The notes below the pieces were generated by a model, which saw only the letters and a list, made by a program, of their open reading frames with translations, made no database searches and was not told where the DNA came from. This document shows positions 7,353 to 15,064 of a stretch of 17,530 nucleotides of DNA, piece after piece (the first letter of the stretch is position 1; each line of letters opens with the position of its first letter). Origin of the DNA: an uncultured Gammaproteobacteria bacterium (GTDB lineage Bacteria > Pseudomonadota > Gammaproteobacteria > Ga0077536); NCBI GenBank assembly GCA_903866355.1, contig CAIPNE010000439.1:1-17530 (forward strand). Direction: 5' to 3'. A program made the position numbers and the translations under genes.

Positions 7353-8408
7353 ATGGAATTCGGCGTCGCGTTTACTTCACGCATAGGCGATTACGACCTC
7401 GTGGCTTTGGCAGAGTCCTTGGGTTTTGATCAGGCTTGGTTCTTTGATTCGCAGATGATTTATTCGGATGTCTACGCCACGATGGCCGTGGCCGCACGCG
7501 CCACGCGCCGCATCCGGCTGGCCACCGGGGTTGCCGTGCCCAGCACGCGCCTCGCGCCCACCATCGCCCACTCCATTGCGACCATCGCGCAACTGGCCCC
7601 AGGGCGGGTGGAACTGGGGGTCGGCAACGGCAATACCGCGCGCCTCACCATGGGCTTGGCGCCGGTGCGTTTAGCCGATATGCAGCGCGACATTCGCCTC
7701 ATTCAGGCCCTGTTGCGGGGCGAGGCTGCGACCCACGAGTGCGAAGGCGAGCGCCATTTAGTGCAGCTTCTGCACCGTCAGCAAGGCTTTATTAATCTTG
7801 ATCATCCCATTGCGCTCACGCTCTCGGCCTTCGGCCCCAAAACGCTGGACTACTGCGGGGCGGAATGCGATGGGCATCTCACCTGGAACGCCAACCCCGG
7901 CATGCTCACCGCCGCCCGTGCGCGCATCGACGCCGCGGCCCACCGCGCCGGGCGCGATCCGGCCAACATCCCCTCGAAGAACATCAGCCCCTTGGCGGTG
8001 TTGCGCCCCGGTGAAACCGCCGCCAGCCCGCGAGTACTCAAAAGTCTCGGCCCCTTCATCACCAACCTGCTGCACGTGATGTGCGAATGGGACGACAAAC
8101 TCTTCCCCGCAGAATCTTCCATCTCCGGCTTGGTAACACGTTACCGAGAATACGTAGAGAGCCTGCCCGCCGCCCGGCGGCACTTGATCCTCCACGAGGG
8201 GCATTTGGTGTTTACGCGCGAGGACGAGCAGGCTTTCCTCGTGCCAGAAGTAGCCGAAGTCGCCGCATTGATCGGCGAGCCGGACGCAGTCATCGAGAAA
8301 ATTCGCGCGCTCGAAGCAGCAGGGCTACGCCACTTCGCTTTTCAAGTCACCGACGACCCCATCGGCCAAATGCGCTATTTCGCTGAGACTGTGATGAATC
8401 GCTACTAA
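7353..8408 (+). CDS. Luciferase-like (LLM) flavin/F420-dependent oxidoreductase
   Basis: A 351-residue TIM-barrel enzyme of the bacterial luciferase-like superfamily. It shows the family pattern: a beta-1 start (MEFGVAFTSRIGDYD), the second strand with AESLGFDQAWFFDS, RIRLATGVAVPSTRLAP, and the loop GRVELGVGNGNTARLTMGL at about 84-102. This last loop resembles the methylene-H4MPT reductase-like branch more than SsuD. Members use reduced FMN or F420 to oxidise or reduce small organics; cofactor and substrate cannot be decided here. The start is well supported by GAGGGGG five bases upstream. It is transcribed divergently from the ABC importer, which suggests co-regulation. It is not a close match to SsuD or TauD that I can recognise, so a plain sulfonate pathway is not shown. 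Confidence 0.88.
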   Translation: MEFGVAFTSRIGDYDLVALAESLGFDQAWFFDSQMIYSDVYATMAVAARATRRIRLATGVAVPSTRLAPTIAHSIATIAQLAPGRVELGVGNGNTARLTMGLAPVRLADMQRDIRLIQALLRGEAATHECEGERHLVQLLHRQQGFINLDHPIALTLSAFGPKTLDYCGAECDGHLTWNANPGMLTAARARIDAAAHRAGRDPANIPSKNISPLAVLRPGETAASPRVLKSLGPFITNLLHVMCEWDDKLFPAESSISGLVTRYREYVESLPAARRHLILHEGHLVFTREDEQAFLVPEVAEVAALIGEPDAVIEKIRALEAAGLRHFAFQVTDDPIGQMRYFAETVMNRY

Positions 8409-8467
8409 CCACACCGGCGGCTCGGGCGCCAGGGTTAAATCCCGCGGCCAAGGCCAAGCGTAGCGCC

Positions 8468-8507
8468 TCGCCATCACGTGGTTCTCCGTGCTACCAGGTG
8501 ATGGCGA
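8468..8507. repeat. Imperfect inverted repeat / stem-loop
   Basis: The left arm TCGCCATCACGTGG (8468-8481) pairs with the right arm CCAGGTGATGGCGA (8494-8507): 13 of 14 positions pair, around a 12-nt loop. There is no U-tract. It could be a Rho-independent-like 3' stabiliser for one or both convergent transcripts, or a REP-type element. Only one copy is seen in the window. Confidence 0.55.
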
Positions 8508-8522
8508 ATGACCTTGTGCAAG

Positions 8523-8551
8523 CACCCCGTGCGCCGCAAGGTGGCGGGGTG
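8523..8551. repeat. Short GC-rich stem-loop
   Basis: CACCCCG (8523-8529) and CGGGGTG (8545-8551) are perfect 7-bp complementary arms around a 15-nt loop. It lies 15 bp after the larger stem-loop in the same gap. Likely part of the transcript-end region; function not shown. Confidence 0.4.
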
Positions 8552-8697
8552 TTCATGCAGCGCGGCTGAAGACACACCTTCGTTGCCGACTAACGCGCTC
8601 GCGCCACTCGCATCACAACACGCTATTGCTAGTTCAGGCGCGGCGCCCTAGCGCCAGCCGCGCTTCAGCCCTACTCGGCATGTCGCGGCGCGGTCCT

Positions 8698-10005
8698 TCA
8701 CGCACCCAGTAGCGCGTTGACCTCAACGACATCACTTTCCCCCAGCCGGCCTGACGCGGCCTTCAGCTTGAGTAACGCCAACAGCGTTTCGTAACGCGCA
8801 CGCGCCAGATCGCGTTCGGTTTGTGACACCTGCTTCTGTGCGTTCAACACATCAATATTGGCCAGCACACCCAATTCGAGCCCCCGCCGGTTCGCCGCGA
8901 GCGCCGTCTTGGCCGACTCGAGCGCCTCTTGCAATGCCGCAACTTGCGCGAGCCCGGAAGTCGCTTTTAGGAATGCTTGCCGCGTCCCTAGCGCCCCGTT
9001 GCGCCGCGCGCTGTCGAGTTCGGCGCCAGCTTTCTCCAGTAGGTGCGTCGTTTCACGCTGGCGTGCAATGGTCGCACCACCCGAGAAAATTGGCATCGAG
9101 AATTCCACGCCCACGCTTGGCTCATTCACCCCGGTCCCAGCACCGTTGTTGTTCTTGGCGGTGTTGTCCCCCACGCTTGCGGTCAGGTTGAGCGTGGGAT
9201 AATGACCCGCCTGCGCCTTGTCCGTTTCGAGATCTGCAATATCCAACGCCGCCTGCTTGGCGATCACCGCGAAGCCGTCGCGTACCGCAGAGTCTACCCA
9301 GTCGTCCATTTTCGCCGGTGTGGGTCCCAGCAATTGCACGGCGTTTTTCAGCGTAACGAGTTTTTCGGGAACGCGGTTGGTGATCGTCCGCAACTCCTCT
9401 TGTTTCGCATCCACCTCGTTACTCGCCGCAATGGCTTGCGCCTTCACCAAGTCGAAACGCGCTTTCGAGTCACGCACATCGGTGATATTCGCCGTCCCCA
9501 CTTCGAAGCGGCGCGTCGCGGCCGCCAACTCCTCGGCGATCGCCTTCTTTTCAGTCTCTAGGGTGGCCAGCGTGTCACCGGCCAGCAGCACGTCAAAATA
9601 AACTTGGCTCACGCGTAGGATTAGGTCTTGGCGCGCGAGTTCGAGTTCGGCCTCCGCCTGTCTCACGAGTGTCTTGGTCTGGTCATAGGTGATCTTGCTA
9701 TCCCAGCGGAACAGCGGCTGGGACAGACGCACCGAATAACCGGTGCCGTAGTTTTGTTGGTTGCCCGAGGTGCCTCTGTCATTGTGGTTCTGGATTGAGG
9801 TCGCGTTAAGCGTCACTGACGGCAGCAGCGCCGCGCGACTCTGCGGAACGCGCTCCAAGATGGAGGCGAATTGGGCGCGCGCGGCAGTGAATTCCGCATC
9901 GTTGACAAGCGCATCCTGATAGACGGAAAGCAGATCTTCCGCCATCACCTGCGAGGCGCCAGCCCACGCGATCATAGTGACCACCATCCAATTACGTTTT
10001 CTCAC
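8698..10005 (-). CDS. TolC-family outer-membrane efflux/secretion protein
   Basis: A 435-residue outer-membrane factor. The signal peptide ends ASQVMA|ED with predicted cleavage after residue 22. Two OEP repeats with long alpha-helical hairpins follow: DLLSVYQDALVNDAEFTAARAQ begins the first, and QAALDIADLETDKAQAGHYP begins the second. The PTLNLTASVG-type beta segments and the late GVLANIDVLNAQKQ are classic TolC family features. The start is GTG at 10005, supported by AAGGAG eight bases upstream. It is the last gene of the operon, 60 bp after the adaptor gene. It should form the trimeric channel-tunnel through the outer membrane for the exporter encoded upstream. It is slightly shorter than E. 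coli TolC. Confidence 0.95.
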   Translation of the reverse strand: MRKRNWMVVTMIAWAGASQVMAEDLLSVYQDALVNDAEFTAARAQFASILERVPQSRAALLPSVTLNATSIQNHNDRGTSGNQQNYGTGYSVRLSQPLFRWDSKITYDQTKTLVRQAEAELELARQDLILRVSQVYFDVLLAGDTLATLETEKKAIAEELAAATRRFEVGTANITDVRDSKARFDLVKAQAIAASNEVDAKQEELRTITNRVPEKLVTLKNAVQLLGPTPAKMDDWVDSAVRDGFAVIAKQAALDIADLETDKAQAGHYPTLNLTASVGDNTAKNNNGAGTGVNEPSVGVEFSMPIFSGGATIARQRETTHLLEKAGAELDSARRNGALGTRQAFLKATSGLAQVAALQEALESAKTALAANRRGLELGVLANIDVLNAQKQVSQTERDLARARYETLLALLKLKAASGRLGESDVVEVNALLGA

Positions 10006-10065
10006 TACCCCACTCCTTTGTTTTTCACAACCCAGAACTTGCAGCAGTTTTACTGCCGAAACTTT

Positions 10066-10920
10066 TCAATGCCCTGTCGTGGCGATTGCCGGCACCGAGT
10101 CAAATGCCACACGACACTTGACCCCCGCCGGCACTTGCTCGTCCGCATTGGGCAAATCTAGGCGCACGCCAAATGTGCCGCTCGCGGTATCCACCACCGA
10201 ATCCACCACCCGCACCGTGGCTTGGTATTCGCCACCGATCGGCGCCTCTGGCATCACCCGCGCCTGCATGCCCGCCTTAACGCTGCGGTAGGCTTCGAGC
10301 GGCAGCAGCACCTCGACGTGCAACACGCTGGTGTTCGCAATCTTCAGGATTGGGCGCTCGGCATTCTGGTTGTCGGCGAGCTCCCCGGGGTTCATCTGCC
10401 GTTCGACGACGACCCCGTTGATCGGCGAGGTTACGGTGCGACGCCGCACATCTTCACCCGCACGCGCGTATTCCAGTTCCGCCACGCGCTTGTTGTCACG
10501 CGTTTCTAACAGGTCCGATTCGGCGAGATGCTGCTCCGTGGCCGCCTCGTCGCGGTCCTGCGCCGAGACGAATTGTTCCGTGTGCAACTGCTCGTTTCTG
10601 CTGGCCTTGAGCTTTGCGTATTCGAGCCGGCTTTCCCCCGAACGGATCGCGCCCTGCATCGTTGAACGAAACCGCGCCAGTTCTGCGTTGGCTTTCTCAA
10701 GCCCCACATCCAGCGTCACCACGACCTGACCCTGAATCACATGGTCACCACGGTCCGCGGCGACCGAGGCGATGATGCCCTCCACGGGCGCGCGAATCGC
10801 CACGGTCGCGCTCGGTTCCGTCACGCAATCGAACTCTGTTGCAAAGACCGGCACGCCCCGCAGCATCAGCACGATGACCCAAGTTGCTTCATACAACGAA
10901 GCGGATCGCCGGCGCGTCAT
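10066..10920 (-). CDS. Periplasmic adaptor (membrane fusion) protein, RND-like, short
   Basis: A 284-residue adaptor. The N terminus is a signal peptide with likely cleavage at PVFA|TEF (residue 27), leaving a soluble periplasmic protein; Cys32 is not in a lipobox. The two halves of the barrel-sandwich (lipoyl-like) domain are at about 38-72 (TVAIRAPVEGIIASV) and 161-196 (VTSPINGVVVERQ). They are separated by an 85-residue helical hairpin, then a beta-barrel at about 198-280. Such adaptors dock a TolC trimer to an inner-membrane partner. It starts within the SecA-like stop codon (ATGA overlap) and has GGGGAG upstream. It lacks the membrane-proximal domain usual in full RND adaptors, though its boundary is hard to set by eye. 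The TolC gene follows. Confidence 0.9.
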   Translation of the reverse strand: MTRRRSASLYEATWVIVLMLRGVPVFATEFDCVTEPSATVAIRAPVEGIIASVAADRGDHVIQGQVVVTLDVGLEKANAELARFRSTMQGAIRSGESRLEYAKLKASRNEQLHTEQFVSAQDRDEAATEQHLAESDLLETRDNKRVAELEYARAGEDVRRRTVTSPINGVVVERQMNPGELADNQNAERPILKIANTSVLHVEVLLPLEAYRSVKAGMQARVMPEAPIGGEYQATVRVVDSVVDTASGTFGVRLDLPNADEQVPAGVKCRVAFDSVPAIATTGH

Positions 10921-12914
10921 TCGCCGCTCCCCGCGAACGCCAGCGAGCGAGACTTGTGCTTTTCACCCTCGAGGGTCCGTTTGCGCACGCGCGCATTGCG
11001 CCGTTCCGCCGCGCTTTGAGCCAGCACGCGCACCACCCGCGCGAGCCACCCCGGCAGCTTCTCGCGCTGTCCGTAGCTGCGTGCAATCGCTTTGGCCAGC
11101 GCCGGCGCGTGCGCGCGAAAGATCTCATCCTCCAGCGCGACGAGGCTCTCGCAGCTGCCCGGATCACCTTGACGCCCAGCACGACCGAACAATTGCCGAT
11201 CGACGCGTCGCGACTCGTGGTACTCGGTCAGGATCACGTGCAGACCGCCGGCGGCGCGCACATCGGCGTGCAGTTTGATGTCCGTGCCTCGGCCTGCCAT
11301 GTCGGTCGCGACGGTGACGCGGCCCGGTTGCCCGGCAGCCGCCACAATCGCCGCCTCATCCGCATCGTGTCGCGCGTTCAGCAACGTATGCTCAATGCCA
11401 CTCTGCGCGAGCATTGCGCTCAGATGTTCAGACGCCACCACCGAGCGCGCACCGACCAGCACCGCGCGACCACGCCCGACTTCCTCGCGAATTCGTAAGA
11501 GGACCGCATCCCACCGCGACTCAGCGCGCAGGAACATCTGATCACCTAAGTACCGCCGTGCGAGTGGGCGGTTGGTGGGTATGCGCAGGGTGTCGATGCC
11601 ATAAACCGAACGCACCTCTGGCGCGATTTCGGCACCGGTGCCGGTCATACCAGCCAGCCGCAGGTAACGACAGAAAAAGCGTTGATAAGTGAGTCGCGAA
11701 ATGGTTTCGCGGCGCGCAGTCGGCTCTAATCCTTCCTTGCGCTCGATCAGCTGATGCAGACCGTGTTCCCACGTGCGATCGGGCATCGTGCGTCCGGTGG
11801 ACTCATCAACAATGTGGACCTTGCCGTCGACGACGATGTACTGGCGGTCCGGCAGGTACAAGTGCAGTGCGGCTAGCGCTTGCTCGATCATCTGCTCGCG
11901 CGCACGGCGAAAGCGCCACATGCCGCCAAGCTCCTGCGTCAGGCGAACAACCGCCTCGCAGCCTGCTGGCGTGAGTCGCACCGAACGTTCCGCTGCGTGC
12001 AGGATCCACAACTGCCCCACGAGTCGACGCGCGATGTCGAGTGCGACCGTCAGATCATCCTCGCCGTCACTTTTTTCTCCTTGGCTCGAGATGATCAACG
12101 GCGTGCGCGCCTCGTCGACGAAGATGCTGTCTGCTTCGTCCACAATGGCGTAATGGAGTCCACGCAGCACTTGGCGATCGGGCGCGACGCGCCCATCGAG
12201 AAAGCGCGTGATCGGCCGCCGGCGTCCTTCGCTGCCGCCCTCTACGCCGAGTCCGTCTTTCAGATAATCGAACACCAGATCCTTATTGACGCAATAGGTG
12301 ATATCCCGTGCATACATCTCTTTACGCTCCTGCGTAGATTGCTCCGACTCGATCCAACCAACACTCAAGCCAAGGAATTCATAAAGCGGCGCCAGCTCCT
12401 CCGCATCGCGGCGCGCTAGATACTCATTGACCGTCACCACGTGCACGGGGATACGCGCCATCGCGACGGTGGCAGCCGCCAGCGCGCCGGTAAGACTCTT
12501 ACCCTCGCCGGTGGCCATCTCCGCAATGTCGCCCTGCAGCAGCGCGCACGCGCCAATGATCTGCACCGGGAAGTGAGACATGCCGAGGGTGCGTCGACTC
12601 GCTTCGCGAACCAGCGCGAAAGCCTCCACCGCCAAGCCTCGCGGCAACCCAAGCCGCGCCAGTCGCGCGCCCAGCTCTGTCGCATGGGTCGCCAGGTCGG
12701 CGTCCGTCAGGGCTTCCAGCGCCGGACCCGCCGCCAGCACGCGTTGGGCGAATCGACGCAGCCGCCAACGCCGGAACGGAGAAATCCACAGTGCGGCATG
12801 GCCCAACCACAACGATAGCCAACGATCGATAGCGAGGGCGCGCGTATCGCGCCGTTCCGGGAAAATCGCCGGCGCGAAAGCGTCGACCGACCATTGTTGC
12901 AATATTCGACGCAT
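10917..12914 (-). CDS. Truncated SecA-like translocase ATPase
   Basis: A 665-residue SecA paralogue. The core is well preserved: FPVQIIGACAL, then Walker A TGEGKS (135-140, Lys139), VVTVNEYLARRDAEE, CVNKDLVFDYLKD, Walker B VDEADSIFVDEARTPLIIS (DEAD at 259-262), the cross-linking-domain end DGKVHIVDESTGRTM, LAGMTGT, IPTNRPLARR, MAGRGTDI, and the arginine-finger segment GRAGRQGDPGS. Canonical SecA is about 840-900 residues. This one ends soon after the second nucleotide domain, at the start of the scaffold helix, so the two-helix finger, helical wing and zinc C-tail appear absent. The N terminus is about 30 residues longer than in E. coli and rich in Trp and Arg. It follows the M50 gene stop by two bases, with GGGAG upstream. 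It is probably a dedicated motor for this exporter, not the housekeeping SecA. Confidence 0.93.
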   Translation of the reverse strand: MRRILQQWSVDAFAPAIFPERRDTRALAIDRWLSLWLGHAALWISPFRRWRLRRFAQRVLAAGPALEALTDADLATHATELGARLARLGLPRGLAVEAFALVREASRRTLGMSHFPVQIIGACALLQGDIAEMATGEGKSLTGALAAATVAMARIPVHVVTVNEYLARRDAEELAPLYEFLGLSVGWIESEQSTQERKEMYARDITYCVNKDLVFDYLKDGLGVEGGSEGRRRPITRFLDGRVAPDRQVLRGLHYAIVDEADSIFVDEARTPLIISSQGEKSDGEDDLTVALDIARRLVGQLWILHAAERSVRLTPAGCEAVVRLTQELGGMWRFRRAREQMIEQALAALHLYLPDRQYIVVDGKVHIVDESTGRTMPDRTWEHGLHQLIERKEGLEPTARRETISRLTYQRFFCRYLRLAGMTGTGAEIAPEVRSVYGIDTLRIPTNRPLARRYLGDQMFLRAESRWDAVLLRIREEVGRGRAVLVGARSVVASEHLSAMLAQSGIEHTLLNARHDADEAAIVAAAGQPGRVTVATDMAGRGTDIKLHADVRAAGGLHVILTEYHESRRVDRQLFGRAGRQGDPGSCESLVALEDEIFRAHAPALAKAIARSYGQREKLPGWLARVVRVLAQSAAERRNARVRKRTLEGEKHKSRSLAFAGSGE

Positions 12915-12916
12915 CG

Positions 12917-15064
12917 TTAGACTCCCAACCTGCCCAGCAAGACTTGACGCGCGTGACGGTATAACTGCGCCGCGATCGGGCGCGGAGAATGTTCAAACTT
13001 CACCAGCGCCCGCGTGCCGAAGCGCAGGTCGTCAGGTACCGCGGTCACCGCGAGATCGAACTGGAACGTACGCACGAGGGTTTTTAGACCATCCGTACCG
13101 CGAGGATCAGTGGCGAAAGTCCCACCGCCATCGAGGGTCAGTGCTTTCGAGGGCAGCAGATCGCTGCCACCTGGTACCTCGCGCGCGATCACGGCGTCAA
13201 AGGTTTGCAGCGGGCGGTCGACCAATTTGATCGCAATGCGGTGAGTTTCCTGACGCACGATGTCGGCGTCCTCCTGGCGCACCACGACGCGTATTGTGTC
13301 GAGCGACCCCGACAACACGTAACCGATCAGCGCACCTTGTTCGTAGTGACGTCCTTCCTGATCGCGCGGGTTCGGTAGGTCCCAGTCGCCGTCGCGCGCC
13401 GCCGCCACCACCAAATCATCCACGCGCCGCGCGAGACGCACTGCGGCCGAATTCTCTACTGCGAGCGTTTGCCGGGTCAGTTCAGCCTGCAGGCGATCGG
13501 TATACATCTCGGTCGCCAACTGGACCTCCAGCTGATCGACGCGCGCGCGGCGCGACACGAGCTCCGTCGCCAGTTCGGAGTCGGTCAGTTCGACCAGTGG
13601 TTCGCCCGCCACCACGCGAGAGCCCGGCTTGGTGAGCAAACGCGACACGAAGCCACCCGTCGCGGCACGCACTTCGGCATTCGCGGGCACCCACACCACA
13701 CCTTCCGCGTTGGTCCAGTCAGATACCGGCACCACCCCACAGACGATCGCCAGCGCCACCAACGCACCGCCCGTGCTCCACACGGCGCGGCGCCGCACGC
13801 GGTCCAACTCCGCATGGCGAAAAACGAAGTGCAAGCCCTTGGCCACCGGCCATACCAGTGTCTGGCCAACCGACCACAGCGCCATCAGCACGCCGGCAAA
13901 GAAGTAGTGGGACGCAACGAACAGCGAGATACCTAACATCACCGCGAGGCGGTAGGCCCAAGAGAGGGGCCCATACAGGGCCATCCAAAACGACTCGTCG
14001 GGACCATGCGCTGGCGACTGCCCGTGCTCGACGCCGAAAACATGCCGCTTCACTAAGTAGACTAAATATTGGTTCGATCGCTGCGCCAGGTTGGGAATTT
14101 CGAGGAGGTCCACCAAGATGTAATAGCCGTCAAAACGTAATAAGGGATTCGCGTTAAAAAGCACCGTCGACACGCCGCCGATCAGCATCACGTTGAAGGC
14201 GATCGCGCGCACTGCGCCGGGTTCGGCCGCAAGCCACACAAACAGCGCGATAGCCGCGAGCAATAGTTCGGCGAGTATGCCGGCTGCCGAAACCAAGATT
14301 CGCGACCATTTGGCACGGAAGGCGGCGGCGGCCGTCGCGTCCACATAGGGGACCGGTACGAAGATGAGAAACATCACGCCCATTTCGTGCGTTTCCCCGC
14401 CGCCGCGCTTTAACGCCCATGCATGCGCCAACTCGTGACAGAGCTTGACCATCGGATAGCTCAGCCACAACCAGAAGAGGTTTTCCTGCCCCAACACACG
14501 GTCGGCAAAATTGGCGTTGAGCAGCTCCCAATGTTGCGCGGCGAGTAAGCCGGCCAGACCCACGACGACCATCCATAGCACCGCACCAAGTGGCCCAAAG
14601 GCCCAGCGAACGGTGGGCCAGCTCGCGTCCAAAAAGCGTTGCGGATCCCACAGCGGAATACGGAGCGACAGCGGATTGCCGAGACTGCGCAACCACTTCG
14701 AGCGCACCTGTCGGCGCTTGCGCGTCAGTGCTTCCTCGACATCGGGCAGTAGGTCGCCTTGGAGCACGTCGGCGGCATGTAATTGGTACATCAGGTGGAT
14801 GACTTCGTCCTGCGTCGGCGCGTGATCGCCCAAGGTCTCGGCCAAACCATTCCACACTTGATCAAGCGTCTGCGCGCCGTCCAGCCGGTTAATCACCGCA
14901 TAGGTGGCTGGCGGGAAGCGGTGCACGCGACCAGAGGCGGGGTCCTGCAGCACATACCACGCGCGGCGGCGATAACGCTGGCGGAAGATGCGGACATGCG
15001 GCAGCAGGCGCGGGCGCAGCTGCGCCACGCGGTACCAGTCGTCACTCAAGAATTTTTCGCTCAT
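12917..15064 (-). CDS. PqqD-like / M50 site-2 protease / HlyD fusion membrane protein
   Basis: 715 residues in three parts. Residues about 35-105 resemble a PqqD/RRE domain: YVLQDPASGRVHRF, YAVINRLDGAQTLDQVW and a closing helix with MYQLHAADVLQGD. Residues about 155-445 form a polytopic M50 metalloprotease with HELAH (His210, Glu211, His214), the segment FLIFVPVPYVDATAAA, and NPLLRFDGYY (306-315), whose Asp312 is the expected third zinc ligand. After a last membrane segment (about 430-446), a barrel-sandwich starts at about 455 (EGVVWVPANAEVRA) with a short helical insert, then ALIGYVLSGSLDTIRVVV and a beta-barrel to the end. This is the architecture of the so-called putative peptide zinc metalloproteases (YydH-like). 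ATG 15064 overlaps the upstream stop as ATGA; an in-frame start 11 codons earlier is less likely. It may be the inner-membrane hub of the exporter. Confidence 0.9.
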   Translation of the reverse strand: MSEKFLSDDWYRVAQLRPRLLPHVRIFRQRYRRRAWYVLQDPASGRVHRFPPATYAVINRLDGAQTLDQVWNGLAETLGDHAPTQDEVIHLMYQLHAADVLQGDLLPDVEEALTRKRRQVRSKWLRSLGNPLSLRIPLWDPQRFLDASWPTVRWAFGPLGAVLWMVVVGLAGLLAAQHWELLNANFADRVLGQENLFWLWLSYPMVKLCHELAHAWALKRGGGETHEMGVMFLIFVPVPYVDATAAAAFRAKWSRILVSAAGILAELLLAAIALFVWLAAEPGAVRAIAFNVMLIGGVSTVLFNANPLLRFDGYYILVDLLEIPNLAQRSNQYLVYLVKRHVFGVEHGQSPAHGPDESFWMALYGPLSWAYRLAVMLGISLFVASHYFFAGVLMALWSVGQTLVWPVAKGLHFVFRHAELDRVRRRAVWSTGGALVALAIVCGVVPVSDWTNAEGVVWVPANAEVRAATGGFVSRLLTKPGSRVVAGEPLVELTDSELATELVSRRARVDQLEVQLATEMYTDRLQAELTRQTLAVENSAAVRLARRVDDLVVAAARDGDWDLPNPRDQEGRHYEQGALIGYVLSGSLDTIRVVVRQEDADIVRQETHRIAIKLVDRPLQTFDAVIAREVPGGSDLLPSKALTLDGGGTFATDPRGTDGLKTLVRTFQFDLAVTAVPDDLRFGTRALVKFEHSPRPIAAQLYRHARQVLLGRLGV

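Larger units (their letters stand above)
8409..8697. other. Gene-free gap between convergent genes, with hairpins
   Basis: 289 bp between the stop of the luciferase-like gene (+) and the stop of the TolC-like gene (-). I see no credible ORF with a ribosome binding site. The stretch holds two local stem-loops (8468-8507 and 8523-8551) and a longer-range 10-bp inverted pair (8559-8568 with 8655-8664). It probably contains the transcript ends of both operons. Confidence 0.6.

Noticed and set aside
8559..8664. Inverted 10-bp pair AGCGCGGCTG / CAGCCGCGCT
   Set aside because: 86 nt apart and GC-rich; could be chance, so noted only as part of the gap description.
10044..10056. Mini palindrome GCAGT-TTT-ACTGC between the adaptor and TolC genes
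   Set aside because: Only a 5-bp stem with a 3-nt loop; too weak to call a terminator or processing site.
10917..12914. Housekeeping SecA
   Set aside because: Too short, lacking the finger, wing and zinc tail, and embedded in an export operon; the cell should have a full SecA elsewhere.
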